A stretch of DNA of 15,133 nt from NCBI GenBank assembly GCA_026770585.1, contig MU646784.1, forward strand, positions 256,414-271,546, given 5' to 3'. Under the pieces are notes generated by a model. The model did no database searches. It was not told where the DNA came from and saw only the letters and a program-made list of their open reading frames with translations. The number at the start of each line of letters is the position of its first letter. The first letter of the stretch is position 1. Below, one piece after another: positions 1 through 7,120 of this stretch. Source of the DNA: Baffinella frigidus (lineage: Eukaryota; Cryptophyceae; Cryptomonadales; Baffinellaceae). The translations under genes were made by a program, and so were the position numbers.

Positions 1-52
1 GGGGTTTGGGGTTTGGGGTTTGGGGTTTGGGGTTTGGGGTTTGGGGTTTGGG
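1..52. repeat. GGGGTTT array at window edge
   Basis: Seven near-perfect 7-bp units. It is intronic to ATG4 if the gene continues left. Confidence 0.95.
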
Positions 53-66
53 GGGAGAGAGACCAC

Positions 67-110
67 GTCTCCTTGCCCTGCGATGAAGTAGTGCGCTGAA
101 TTGGGATGCC
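67..110 (-). CDS. ATG4: ATG4 exon I1, 'YFxGxQ' block at window edge
   Basis: Begins after GTGGCAG in phase 1 and encodes HPNSAHYFIAGQGD. ATG4 has 'GG.P..S.YF.G.QgD' immediately before the catalytic 'YLDPH'. Two donors are possible, at 66 (GTGGTC) or 63 (GTCTCT), both phase 0; I chose the first. The catalytic Asp-x-His exon is not in the remaining 66 bases, which are a GGGGTTT array, so it should lie left of the window. Confidence 0.8.
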
Positions 111-128
111 CTGCCACACGCGGGTTCC

Positions 129-212
129 CCACTTAGCAGCCACTCAGGCCTTCACGGATACAGTCCATCTAAACTATGCGTACTAGAATCTTACCCATTA
201 CCCTGGAATCTG
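129..212 (+). repeat. A-repeat copy 1
   Basis: Dispersed repeat recognised by TTCACGGATACAGTCCATCT; other copies at 617-702, 2229-2298 (minus), 2751-2830 and a partial copy near 7516-7550. It lies just upstream of ATG4 exon I1. Confidence 0.85.
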
Positions 213-335
213 ACCGAATTTCTCATTGAATTCATGGTGAGAAGGTCCTCGGTCGCTGCTTAGTGGTACGGTCACTACATGCCCCTGCCTGATTGAAGGG
301 GACCTCCGTTAGTAAATCAAAGATTTTCGTACTGA

Positions 336-552
336 GAAGGGGACCTCCGTTAGTACAGTGGTCTGGCTCTGGCTGAGAGAGGTTTAGCTCTGACTCAGTG
401 AAACTGGGCGCGCCATATCATGAGTTTCGGTTGTCCTTTCGTACTGGGTTTCTGCTGTAAAGATTCTCTATGGCGAGCCCAGCTTTCCTCAGTCAGAGGT
501 AAACCACTCTCAGCCAGAGCTAGACCACTGTACTAACGGAGGCCCCCTTCCC
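336..552. mobile_element. Foldback element, 74-76 bp arms
   Basis: Imperfect inverted repeats 336-409 and 477-552 around a 67-bp spacer. A 20-bp piece of the left end also occurs directly repeated at 295-314. No coding capacity, so MITE-like. Confidence 0.8.
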
Positions 553-616
553 TCTTGAGCCCCCCCCCACGTTCGGCGTTTGTCTCAGCAACACAACATC
601 CCGTTGGGGTCAGAAC

Positions 617-702
617 ACCACTTAGCAGCCACCGGGGGCTTCACGGATACAGTCCATCTAAACGATTTGGACTAGAATATTATCCATTTGCATTGTAATC
701 TA
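617..702 (+). repeat. A-repeat copy 2
   Basis: Closely matches copy 1 and is followed, as copy 1 is, by a CGGYCGCTGCT segment. Copies 1 and 2 bracket the foldback at 336-552. Confidence 0.85.
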
Positions 703-771
703 ATAGCAGTCGGCCGCTGCTACGTGGGGTACAGATCCGCCAGTAGATCAACCATCAAAATACGTGTTTAC

Positions 772-1305
772 GGTTTAGGTGATGGGGTTAGGGTCATGGT
801 GTAGGGTCTAGGGGTTCAGGGGTCTAGATGTATGGGCTTCGGAGGACTGGTTTAGGGTTTAGGGTTTAGGGTTTAGGGTTTAGGGTTTAGGGATTAGGTG
901 TTAGAGTTCAGGGGTACCAGGTTTAGGGTTTAGGGTTTGGGGTTTAGGGTTTAGGGTTCAGGGTTCAGGGTTCAGGGTTCAGGGTTCAGGGCTTAGTGTT
1001 TAGGGCGTGGGGTTTAGGGTTTAGGGGTTAGGGTTTAGAGTGGAGGGCTTAGAGTGGAGGGCTTATAGTTTAGGGTTTAGAGTTTAGGGCCTAGAGTTTA
1101 GGGTTTAGAGTAAGGGGCTTAGAGTTGAGGGTTTAGAGTGGAGGGCTGAGCGTTTAGGGTTTAGAGTGGAAGGCTTCGGGTTTCGAGTTTAGAGTGGAGG
1201 GCTTAGAATTTAGGGTTTAGAGTGGATGGCTTAGGGTTCAGGGTTTAGTGTGGAGGACTTAGGGTTTACGGCTTGGGGTTTAGGGTTTAGGGCTAAGAGG
1301 TGAGC
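772..1305 (+). repeat. Degenerate TTTAGGG heptamer array
   Basis: Strict 7-bp phase is kept for long stretches while bases vary: TTTAGGG, TTCAGGG, TTTAGAG, TGGAGGG, CTTAGAG. Lies in the ATG4 intron between exons H1 and I1. Confidence 0.92.
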
Positions 1306-1320
1306 GTTTGGGGGAGGAAC

Positions 1321-1366
1321 CTCCGATGAAGCCCACGCTCTGCGGGAACGAAAAGACCGCCGATAC
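1321..1366 (-). CDS. ATG4: ATG4 exon H1, 'PQSxGxxGG' block
   Basis: Fifteen codons plus one base after a GAAGCAG acceptor. It encodes VSAVFSFPQSVGFIG, matching the ATG4 segment 'lk..f..PQSlGiiGG'. The donor is GGA G then GTTCCT, phase 1, and exon I1 supplies GG to finish the second glycine. It is isolated between two heptamer arrays (772-1305 and 1385-1655). Confidence 0.82.
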
Positions 1367-1384
1367 CTGCTTCGGAGGTTGGTG

Positions 1385-1655
1385 TTTAGGGTTCAGGGTT
1401 CGGAGTTTGGGATCTGGGGTTTGGGGTTTGGGGTTTGGGGTGTGGGGTGTGGGGTTTGGGGTTTGGGGTTTGGGGTTTGGTGTTCAGGGTTTAGGGTTTA
1501 GGGTTTAGGGTTTAGGGTTTGTGGTTTAGGGTTACCTGCCCACTACAGGGTTTAGGGTCTAGGGTTCAGGGTTCAGGATTTAGGGTCCAGGGTGTTTGTT
1601 AGAAGTGTTGGGGGTTAGGGCTTAGGGCTTAGGGCTTAGGGCTTAGGGCTTAGGG
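1385..1655 (+). repeat. Mixed GGGGTTT, TTTAGGG and CTTAGGG arrays
   Basis: Three sub-arrays with different dominant heptamers, broken by short unique sequence near 1530. Open frames here only translate the repeat. Confidence 0.9.
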
Positions 1656-1660
1656 CGTTC

Positions 1661-1678
1661 GGCGAATACCGCCAAAAC
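1661..1678 (-). pseudogene. ATG4: ATG4 exon H fragment H2 (acceptor side)
   Basis: Acceptor TAGCAG, then VLAVFA against VSAVFS of H1, then a GGGCTTA heptamer array. Short, so the assignment rests on position and the shared acceptor. Confidence 0.55.
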
Positions 1679-1886
1679 CTGCTAGGACGGAAAGTTGACC
1701 CCTCCACCACACGAGGCTAACTATGCGAACAGAGTCCTAAGTCAATTATTGGATGATTGCCCAGGAAACACGCCAAAACAGACATTTATTCTGTTTCAAA
1801 TAGACATTTATTCTGCTCGCATGGGTGGCCTCGTGTGGCAGTTCGCGGTACAACCCCGGTAACTTTTGGCGTGTGGGCCTCGTAAC

Positions 1887-1904
1887 CTTCGGGTCGAGCA
1901 TGGC
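1887..1904 (-). pseudogene. ATG4: ATG4 exon G fragment G3 (donor side)
   Basis: Keeps the end of G1 in degraded form and the donor AAG then GTTACG; about 45 nt of following intron is also alignable with that after G1. Lies downstream of G1. Confidence 0.55.
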
Positions 1905-1926
1905 TAAAGCCAACTGGGGGGCTAAA

Positions 1927-2067
1927 GCCACCCTCGAGGGAACTCTGAAACAAATCGCATCTTTTATTGGGTAGATTTTCAAAGGAATACACTGCGATTC
2001 CAGTACATTCCCTCGAAAATCTACTCAAGTAATATCCAGTTTGCTTCAGAGTTTCCTCCAGGGTGGG
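1927..2067. mobile_element. Foldback element, about 70-bp arms
   Basis: The two halves are imperfect reverse complements almost to the centre (loop near 1995-1999). It lies just 5' (plus sense) of exon G1, inside the intron. Confidence 0.78.
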
Positions 2068-2146
2068 TAGACCCAAAGTTGATTTCCCATACAAACCCCG
2101 TCAACTTTCAGTGCCACACAATCAGTCAACGAGTGGGGCTCGTAAC

Positions 2147-2218
2147 CTTGGGGACGTAGGAAGGGTCGATGGCGTGGAGGCCGAGGCGCACCGGGAGGAG
2201 CAGGAGACACGGGCCCGC
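2147..2218 (-). CDS. ATG4: ATG4 exon G1, 'LRLGL' block
   Basis: Twenty-four codons in phase 0 between an ACCGCAG acceptor and AAG then GTTACG. It encodes LLLLPVRLGLHAIDPSYVPK; ATG4 has 'LLL.P.RLGL..iNp.Yip' here. It lies a few bases from an inverted copy of the A-repeat (2229-2298). An interior piece (G2) lies upstream at 3168-3136 and a donor-side piece (G3) downstream near 1904-1887. Confidence 0.82.
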
Positions 2219-2303
2219 CTGCGGTTACACGCAAATGGATAAGATTTTAGTACAAATCGTTTAGATGGACTGTATCCGTGAAGCCCCCGGTGGCTGCCAA
2301 GTG

Positions 2304-2440
2304 CACTGCCAGCGAGAAAATTTCGCACAGGACGTGAAGACACTTTAATGTGTCTCGGAAACATTATAATTGGTCTGAGACCAATAACAATGTTTTAAAA
2401 GGGTCTTCACGTCCGCTGCGAAATTTTCTCGCTGGGAGTG
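2304..2440. mobile_element. 137-bp foldback insertion, TSD AAGTG
   Basis: Terminal inverted repeats start CACTSCCAGCGAGAAAATT. The 5-bp AAGTG flanks both sides (2299-2303, 2441-2445). The matching right arm of the surrounding palindrome has one GAGTG and no insert, serving as the empty site. Confidence 0.85.
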
Positions 2441-2548
2441 AAGTGGCCTGCGTCCTCCTCCAACGTACGCGTTTCGCATGGACCGACAGCACACACCGCA
2501 GGCACGGACCAACCTGCGGTTTCGGCTTTCGGGTCAATGCTTATAGGC

Positions 2549-2710
2549 TAACGTCCTGAAAACCGGGTAGTTAAGCCTACGGTACGCCTACGGTACGCCT
2601 ACGGTAGGCCGTAGGGACCTAGGGGGTCCTACGAAACATTAGGTCCTATGAGCCCTACGGCCTACCGTAGGCAACACCGTAGGCCTAACTACCCGGTTTT
2701 CAGGACGTTA
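2549..2710. repeat. Hairpin with GCCTACGGTAC triplication
   Basis: Arms 2549-2616 and 2653-2710 are nearly perfect reverse complements. The left arm carries three 11-bp units from 2575; the right arm has about two. It is the centre of the larger palindrome. Confidence 0.87.
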
Positions 2711-2984
2711 CCCTATTAATGCGAAACGCGTACGGTGGAGGAGGACTTACCACTCAGCAGCCACCGGGGGCTTCACGGATACAGTCCATCTAAACGATTT
2801 GTACTAGAATCTTATCCATTGCCCTGGAATGCTAACCGCGTTTCCCCCGGATACCCGGGGGAAAAGGAACTCCTTCTGCCGCTGCTACGTGATTTGGACG
2901 CGCCTCGGTGCAAAAATGTACGCCCAGAACGCTGGTATTGTTTTGAAGCCCTCTGGTGTCAAGTTTGTACTGCGTCGCGTCCGA

Positions 2985-3131
2985 ATATCATCTCGGAAGA
3001 TAACTGAATCAGTTCCTTTTCAATAGGAGGGTGGATAGGAGAACTTAGTTAGGGCATACTAAATTTGATGAGGCCTCCTAATTAAATGAAAGCGCTAACT
3101 AGGGCACTGATTCAGTTATCGTTCGAGATGA
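2985..3131. mobile_element. Foldback element next to exon fragment G2
   Basis: Inverted repeats of about 28 bp contain GATAACTGAATCAGT, with an inner pair around AATAGGAGG/CCTCCTAATT. The exon G2 similarity stops 5 bp from its right end. Confidence 0.75.
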
Positions 3132-3135
3132 AATA

Positions 3136-3168
3136 CGCGTGGATGCCGAGGCGGACCGGGGGGAGCAG
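3136..3168 (-). pseudogene. ATG4: ATG4 exon G fragment G2
   Basis: Eleven codons LLPPVRLGIHA in the frame of G1. The 3' side stops about 5 bp from a foldback element (2985-3131) and the 5' side runs into a heptamer array. Lies upstream of G1. Confidence 0.7.
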
Positions 3169-3171
3169 GGG

Positions 3172-3285
3172 TTGTAGGGTTTGGGTTTTGGGTTTTGGGT
3201 TTTGGGGGTTGGGGATAAGGGTTTGGGTTTGGGGGTTTGGGGTTTAGAGTTTGGGGTTTGGAGTTTAGGTTTTAGGGTCCATCCA
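3172..3285 (+). repeat. TTTTGGG and GGGGTTT heptamer array
   Basis: Starts as GGGTTTT units and changes to GGGGTTT with unit-length slips. Intron between F2 and G1. Confidence 0.88.
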
Positions 3286-3329
3286 CCCGATATACCACGA
3301 GATTTTCATTCTACACGGATCAATCTCGT
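3274..3329. repeat. P-repeat copy 1
   Basis: About 50 bp shared with 3678-3726, beginning GGGTCCA and including TTTTCATTC. Both copies stay open in one minus-strand frame, but no ATG4 segment fits and the splice phases do not require it, so I treat it as intronic. Confidence 0.6.
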
Positions 3330-3510
3330 CCAATTTCAGTTAGCCCTTTCCCGGTACAAATCTGATCACGCGACCCCCAGAATCGGGGGGTCTTGAAAGT
3401 TCCGTAGTCCACCAAGGGTTTAGTGTTTATGGTTTAGGGTTTAGGGTTTAAGTTTAAGGTCTGGGGTTTGCACCAGCAGGATTACCCGTGTTCAGGCTGG
3501 TGGGGGTGCA

Positions 3511-3575
3511 GAGAGAGAGAGATAGATAGATAGTGAGCGAGAGAGAGAGAGGGAGATAGATAGTGAGAGAGAGAG
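3511..3575. repeat. GA/GATA microsatellite
   Basis: GAGAGA and GATAGATA runs; CT-rich on the ATG4 sense strand, just 3' of fragment F1. Confidence 0.93.
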
Positions 3576-3584
3576 TGGGTGTGC

Positions 3585-3632
3585 CTCGAGATTGCGGCGG
3601 GCGGGGGCGAGGTAGACTGTGTTGTCTCCGTC
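3585..3632 (-). pseudogene. ATG4: ATG4 exon F fragment F1 (donor side)
   Basis: Sixteen codons, DGDNTVYLAPARRNLE, with the same GC at the donor as F2 but no acceptor; the 5' side is a GGGTTTG array. Lies downstream of F2. Confidence 0.75.
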
Positions 3633-3634
3633 GC

Positions 3635-3865
3635 GGGGTTCGGGGTTTGGGGTTTGGGGTTTGGGGTTTGGGGTTTAGGGTCCACACGATGTACCACAAG
3701 GTTTTCATTCCACAAGGATTATTCTCGTTAAATATCTGGCGGGATGTGTGGAGTTTGGGGTTTGGGGTTTGCCTCGAGTTTCCGGCGGGCGGGGGCGAGG
3801 TAGACGGTGTTGTCTCCGTCGTGTGAATCGTAGAGCATCTGGTGTTTGGGGTTTGGGGTTTAGGT
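3635..3865 (+). repeat. Short GGGTTTG arrays around F2 and P-repeat 2
   Basis: Three short arrays (3635-3677, 3754-3771, 3841-3863) alternate with F1, P-repeat copy 2 (3678-3726) and F2. F plus P looks tandemly duplicated. Confidence 0.75.
3773..3838 (-). CDS. ATG4: ATG4 exon F2, 'DNTVYL' exon, GC donor
   Basis: Twenty-two codons in phase 0 after ACACCAG. It encodes MLYDSHDGDNTVYL then APARRKLE. ATG4 has a strand of the form 'v...D..vy' at this point between the GPNTV block and the LRLGL block. The best donor is GAG followed by GCAAAC, a GC-AG type boundary, because no GT fits the frame at the end of the similarity. Copy F1 at 3632-3585 has the same GC. Exon G1 continues in phase 0. Confidence 0.72.
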
Positions 3866-3946
3866 CGACAGATTTCTGACTGCATCTGTACAGCGCGCCC
3901 GTTTGGAACCAGGATGCTTATTATAGGCTTCTAACTGTTCCAAAAA

Positions 3947-4080
3947 CACGCACGGTCGTCCGTGTATGTACGTGGGCGTATCTGCATGTATGTGCGGATA
4001 TTTGCATGTAACGTGCACGTGTCTCGTATATACGGCGCATATGGGGGGTCCTTGAATGGATGGGGAGGGGGGGGGGGCGA
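3947..4080. repeat. Degenerate GTAYGTG-like tract and G run
   Basis: Alternating purine-pyrimidine TGTATGTACGTG-like sequence, then a G run at about 4067-4078. Otherwise nothing seen in the B1 to F2 intron apart from the next microsatellite. Confidence 0.6.
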
Positions 4081-4148
4081 ATTAAATGCGTTCACACAGC
4101 GACCGTGTGCATGTGCGAGCGCAGCGCTAGTGAAGAGCTAGGGCGCGC

Positions 4149-4256
4149 GCAGAGAGAGAGGAAGAGAGAGGGAGAGAGGGAGAGGGAGAGAGAGAGGGAG
4201 AGGGAGAGGGAGAGGGAGAGGGAGATAGAGACAGAGAGACAGAGAGACAGAGAGAG
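4149..4256. repeat. GAGAGG microsatellite
   Basis: About 108 bp of GA-rich repeats (GAGAGG units) giving a CT-rich tract on the ATG4 sense strand. Arg-Glu or Ser-Leu repeat frames over it are not genes. Confidence 0.93.
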
Positions 4257-4346
4257 GCGCGCACGTTCTTGACTAGCGATGCGCGCTCGGAGGACGTGCC
4301 AGCTGCACGAGTCTATGTGCGGATGTATGTGAGTGGGTGTGTGTAC

Positions 4347-4451
4347 CAGCTGTAGGGAGCAGTCGGCGCCGAATGCGCCGCGCTCGTGCAACCGCTTGAA
4401 CGCAGAGCACACGGTGTTCGGCCCCAGCCACTGCCCCGCCCTCTTCCCAAC
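4347..4451 (-). CDS. ATG4: ATG4 exon B1, 'GPNTV' block
   Basis: Thirty-five codons in phase 0 between a GCGGCAG acceptor and a donor CTG then GTACAC. The opening VGKRAGQWLGPNTV is a hallmark ATG4 motif, and the exon continues CSAFKRLHERGAFGADC. Two shorter copies, B2 and B3, lie upstream and keep the acceptor and first 18 codons only. A methionine sometimes placed just before VGK is an alternative-start artefact of TTG in the acceptor region. The exact donor is inferred from phase agreement with F2; the frame stays open beyond it into the GA microsatellite. Confidence 0.86.
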
Positions 4452-4535
4452 CTGCCGCAAAGGCTTCCGGGATTAGGGAATAGTGGACGACTGGCAAGTC
4501 TCAACCCAAAACACTACACCGCACGCCCTAACTCC

Positions 4536-4589
4536 AAACGCAGAGCACACGGTGTTCGGCCCCAGCCACTGCCCCGCCCTCTTCCCAAC
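4536..4589 (-). pseudogene. ATG4: ATG4 exon B fragment B2 (acceptor side)
   Basis: Acceptor GTGGCAG and the first 18 codons of B1 with a single silent change at the end, then the same divergent sequence as B3. No donor at the B1 position. Confidence 0.85.
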
Positions 4590-4765
4590 CTGCCACACAG
4601 GGTTCAGGGATTAGGGAATCGGGCTTACGTTTTAGGGGTTTCATACCGGGCCCGGTACCGCGCCGCGTTCCAGTGGCAATTAGATGCCCTAGGGCCTACC
4701 CTGCTCAATGCAGTATGCGACATGCGCGCCTGAACACTAAACACTACACCGTAAGCCCTCACTTC

Positions 4766-4819
4766 AAACGTAGAGCACACGGTGTTCGGCCCCAGCCACT
4801 GCCCCGCCCTCTTTCCAAC
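4766..4819 (-). pseudogene. ATG4: ATG4 exon B fragment B3 (acceptor side)
   Basis: Acceptor GCGGCAG and 18 codons (VGKRAGQWLGPNTVCSTF), one silent and one Ala-to-Thr change from B1, then divergent heptamer-like sequence. About 28 nt of intron before the acceptor is shared by all three B copies. Confidence 0.85.
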
Positions 4820-5091
4820 CTGCCGCACAGGCTTCGGGGATTAGGGAATAGGTCTGGCGTTTGGGGGTTTAGAGTTTAGGGCCACGCAAGGTCGTAAGTC
4901 GGAACTTCAGCTACAAGTCCTTTTTAAAAAATTGTACGCGGATACGAAATTTTGTATTCGGATCGGACGTGGTAAGGACGAGTAGCTGCGAAATCGATGG
5001 TGGCCACGTACCATTTAGCACCACGAAATGAAACGTTGCGTCCTGAAATTCTGACTCATCACCTGCTGTGGTTTGAGGTTTAGGCACGAAT

Positions 5092-5163
5092 CTCCTCACC
5101 CGCGCGGGCGATAGCGTGCACTGAGAGGCGCGCTTCAGGGTTATCCACAAACAGCTTCAGCAC
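5092..5163 (-). pseudogene. ATG4: ATG4 exon A copy A1 (both splice sites lost)
   Basis: Twenty-four codons align with A2 without a gap (VLKLFVDNP, then LSVHAIARAGEE). The acceptor AG is gone and the donor reads AT at the expected GT, so it should not splice. The frame is preserved, with mostly silent or conservative changes. Confidence 0.82.
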
Positions 5164-5385
5164 CCCAGAGGGCTATGCACCCTGCACCCGACCCCCCCCT
5201 TCCGAAATCGTTGAAAACAACACCGTCGACCAACACCGGCCGGGGGGTAACACGCTGGTGTGTGGGTATCTAGGCTCGAAGGGCATCTAAGGACGCAAGG
5301 TTATGAGGACGCCACAGTGGATTCACTTAGGCCTCCAAAGTAGATGGTAAAGCCTGCGGGGCGCGAAGGAGAAGGGGGATGGGAC

Positions 5386-5461
5386 CTCTTCCCCAGCGCG
5401 GGCGATAGCGTGCACCGAGAGGGGTGCGTCCGGGTTGTCCGCAAACAGCTCCAGCACTCGC
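5386..5461 (-). CDS. ATG4: ATG4 exon A2, 'FSIH'-region exon
   Basis: One base plus 25 codons between a CCAG acceptor and a donor GAG then GTCCCA (phase 0). It encodes VLELFADNP, then APLSVHAIARAGEE. The corresponding family block is 'lF.D.p.aPFSIH.iar.G', directly before 'GK..G.W.GP', which is carried by exon B1 about 0.9 kb downstream. Copy A1 at 5163-5092 has lost both splice sites, so A2 is the usable one. Confidence 0.86.
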
Positions 5462-5474
5462 CTGGTTCAGCGTT

Positions 5475-5735
5475 GAGGGAATAGGGTTTAGGGTTGGGGG
5501 TTTGGGGTTTAGGGTTTAGGGTTCAGGGTTTAGGGTTTATGGTGTAGGGTTTATGGTGTAGGGTTTATGGTGTAGGGTTTAGGGTTTAGGGTTCAGGGTT
5601 TATGGCTCAGGGTTTATGGTGTATGGTTTATGGTTCATGGCACAGGGTTTATGGTTTACGGTTTAGAGTCTACACGGTTTACGTTTCACAGTTTAGTTGT
5701 TTTGCAAGGGTGTAGGGTTTAGGGTTCAGGGTTCA
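5475..5735 (+). repeat. TTTAGGG/TTTATGG heptamer array
   Basis: Begins just upstream of exon A2 (intron D2 to A2). TTTATGG and TGTAGGG variants alternate in the middle. Confidence 0.9.
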
Positions 5736-5856
5736 GGGTTTAACCAAAGTCGGACGGGGGGGGGCTCAAAACCTGTACTCGGTTGGCATACCCTGTACCC
5801 CAGGGGGCTTCCCTACACCCTAAACACTAAACCCTAAACCTTGAACCCGAATTGAC

Positions 5857-5934
5857 CTGTACTCGGGGGGTATATCCTGATAGCGTGTTCGCGGGGGGAG
5901 CCGCCAGCCCCAGGTGATGCGTGAGAAGCGTCGC
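5857..5934 (-). pseudogene. ATG4: ATG4 exon D copy D1 (frameshifted)
   Basis: Covers the whole exon with donor AG then GTCAAT, but the acceptor is CTG rather than CAG and about 5 nt are missing after the HHLG codons, shifting the frame. The end still reads RLPPRTRYQDIPPEYR in the shifted frame. Lies downstream of intact D2. Confidence 0.78.
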
Positions 5935-6165
5935 CAGCATATACGTACAGCACAGCAGCATATACGTACAGCACACCAGCATATACGTACATCACAGTAG
6001 CGTATACGTATAATATACACCAGCGTATACGTATAATACACTACAACTTGTGTATACGTATAATATACGTATAATACGTATAATATACGTATAATACGTA
6101 TAATATACGTATGATACGTATAATATACGTATAATACGTATAATATACGTATAATATACAGTGCG
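5935..6165. repeat. TATACGTATAA satellite
   Basis: About four roughly 22-bp units containing CATATACGTACAGCAC, then alternating 11- and 9-bp TACGTATAATA-like units (period 20). Tyr/Ile-rich frames are by-products. Confidence 0.92.
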
Positions 6166-6237
6166 TGCACAGATACGTATAGTACACTTGGTACCCCCAC
6201 CTCAGGGGGTATAACCTGTAATCGGAGGGCATAAAGG

Positions 6238-6361
6238 TTTAGGGTTTAGGGTTTAGGGTTCAGGGTTTCGGGTTTAGGGTTCAGGGTTCAGGGTTCAGGG
6301 TTTAGGGTTTAGGGTTGAGGGTTTAGGGTTTAGGGTTTAGGGTTTAGGGTTTAGGGTTTAG
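6238..6361 (+). repeat. TTTAGGG array beside exon D2
   Basis: Nearly pure TTTAGGG and TTCAGGG units ending directly at the D2 donor region (5 bp away). Confidence 0.93.
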
Positions 6362-6366
6362 GAAAC

Positions 6367-6446
6367 CTGTACTCCGGGGGCATATCCTTGTAGCTTGTTC
6401 GCGGGGGGAGCCGCCAGTTTCGCCCGAGGTGGTGTGTCAGCAGCGC
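6367..6446 (-). CDS. ATG4: ATG4 exon D2, helix after the catalytic Cys
   Basis: This 80-nt exon starts after a C-rich tract and CAG, in phase 0, and encodes ALLTHHLGRNW followed by RLPP and a segment ending PPEY. ATG4 has 'QAL...HLGR.W' directly after the active-site cysteine. The donor is AG then GTTTCC in phase 2, and exon A2 supplies the single base needed to complete arginine. Of six D copies, this is the only one with acceptor, full length, open frame and donor. Asn in 'GRNW' is Asp in copies D3 and D5, where the family usually also has Asp. Confidence 0.83.
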
Positions 6447-6483
6447 CTGGGGGGCGGGGGTAGTGGTTAGTGTCTGGGGATTA

Positions 6484-6637
6484 CTAGCTCTGCCCCAGTT
6501 CAATTTGTGCTCGAAGATATAGTGCACCCCCCGAAATTCCACAGGTGCATTTCAGGGAGGGTGGGTCAAGATCTGACTGTGAAATGTTGGGGGGGGCACT
6601 CTGTCGACGAGCCCAAATTGAACTGGGACAGAGCTAG
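6484..6637. mobile_element. 154-bp foldback, TSD GATTA
   Basis: Terminal repeats begin CTAGCTCTG and extend about 30 bp. GATTA flanks both ends (6479-6483, 6638-6642). The tandem unit at 6719-6752 is the same sequence without insert. Partial relatives at 13702-13745 and 14413-14535. Confidence 0.87.
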
Positions 6638-6661
6638 GATTAGGGTGGAGGGTTTATGTTT

Positions 6662-6706
6662 AGGCGGGAGCCGCCAGTCTCGCCCGAGGTGGTGTGTCAG
6701 CAGCGC
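6662..6706 (-). pseudogene. ATG4: ATG4 exon D fragment D3 (acceptor side)
   Basis: Good acceptor (nine C, then AG) and ALLTHHLGRDWRLPP, then heptamer-like sequence. It retains the family-typical Asp that is Asn in D2, so D2 may carry the newer change. Confidence 0.82.
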
Positions 6707-6761
6707 CTGGGGGGGGGGGTAGTGGTTAGTGTTTACGGATTAGGGTGAAGGGTTTATGTTG

Positions 6762-6797
6762 AGGCGGCTTCCACCCGAGGTGGTGTGTCACCAGCGC
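6762..6797 (-). pseudogene. ATG4: ATG4 exon D fragment D4 (acceptor side)
   Basis: Acceptor AAG, then ALVTHHLG, with an in-frame loss of two codons before WK and further losses. No donor. Confidence 0.72.
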
Positions 6798-6840
6798 CTT
6801 GGGGGGGTTGGTAGTGGTTAGTGTTTAGGAATTTCGTCCT

Positions 6841-6980
6841 GGACCTGAATAGATTTAATTTCGGAAACTGTTCATCTACAAGATTTATGGTACACACCCA
6901 GCTATTTTAAAGCCCTAAAAGTACGAAATGGCTCAAATGCCAAGCCAGATCTGAAATTAAATCCATTCAGGAACGCGAAG
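6841..6980. mobile_element. Foldback insertion in D tandem unit
   Basis: Inverted repeats CCTGAATRGATTTAATTTC near each end. It interrupts the GTTTA-GGATTAGGG junction that is continuous in the neighbouring unit; the exact target duplication is unclear. Confidence 0.72.
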
Positions 6981-7005
6981 AGATTAGGGTGGAGGGTTTA
7001 TGTTT

Positions 7006-7050
7006 AGGCGGGAGCCGCCAGTCTCGCCCGAGGTGGTGTGTCAGCAGCAC
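7006..7050 (-). pseudogene. ATG4: ATG4 exon D fragment D5 (acceptor side)
   Basis: A C-rich tract and CAG, then VLLTHHLGRDWRLPP, then heptamer-like sequence instead of the second half of the exon. No donor. Confidence 0.8.
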
Positions 7051-7120
7051 CTGGGGGGGTGGGGTGGGGGGGTGGGTGGGGGGGGTAGTGTTTAGGGATG
7101 AGGGTGGAGGGTTTATGTTT

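Larger units (their letters stand above)
2219..2840. repeat. Large compound palindrome with nested insert
   Basis: Inverted A-repeat copies (2229-2298 minus, 2751-2830 plus) form the outer arms, 2446-2480 pairs with 2714-2750, and the centre is the hairpin 2549-2710. The left arm is interrupted by the insertion 2304-2440. Confidence 0.85.

Noticed and set aside
1-52. True chromosome end
   Set aside because: At a left chromosome end the plus strand should read C-rich (CCCTAAA); here it is G-rich, and ATG4 exon I1 follows directly with more exons expected to the left.
279-292. 5' fragment of exon I
   Set aside because: On minus, GGCAGGGGCAT resembles the I1 acceptor and first codons, but the match is only about 10 bp and not distinguishable from chance.
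1308-1508. Gly-Leu-Gly-Phe repeat protein
   Set aside because: Translation of GGGGTTT heptamers, antisense to exon H1.
3454-3885. 143-codon minus-strand gene
   Set aside because: Mostly Pro-Lys-Pro-Gln-Thr translation of heptamers and Ser-Leu from a microsatellite; only the F exon pieces are real.
4060-4272. Arg-Glu-rich protein
   Set aside because: Translation of the GAGAGG microsatellite.
4536-4819. Retrocopies of ATG4 mRNA
   Set aside because: Copies include intron sequence before the acceptor and never contain two exons joined.
5820-6232. Tyr/Ile-rich membrane-like protein
   Set aside because: Translation of the TATACG satellite; only the D1 exon remnant within it has meaning.
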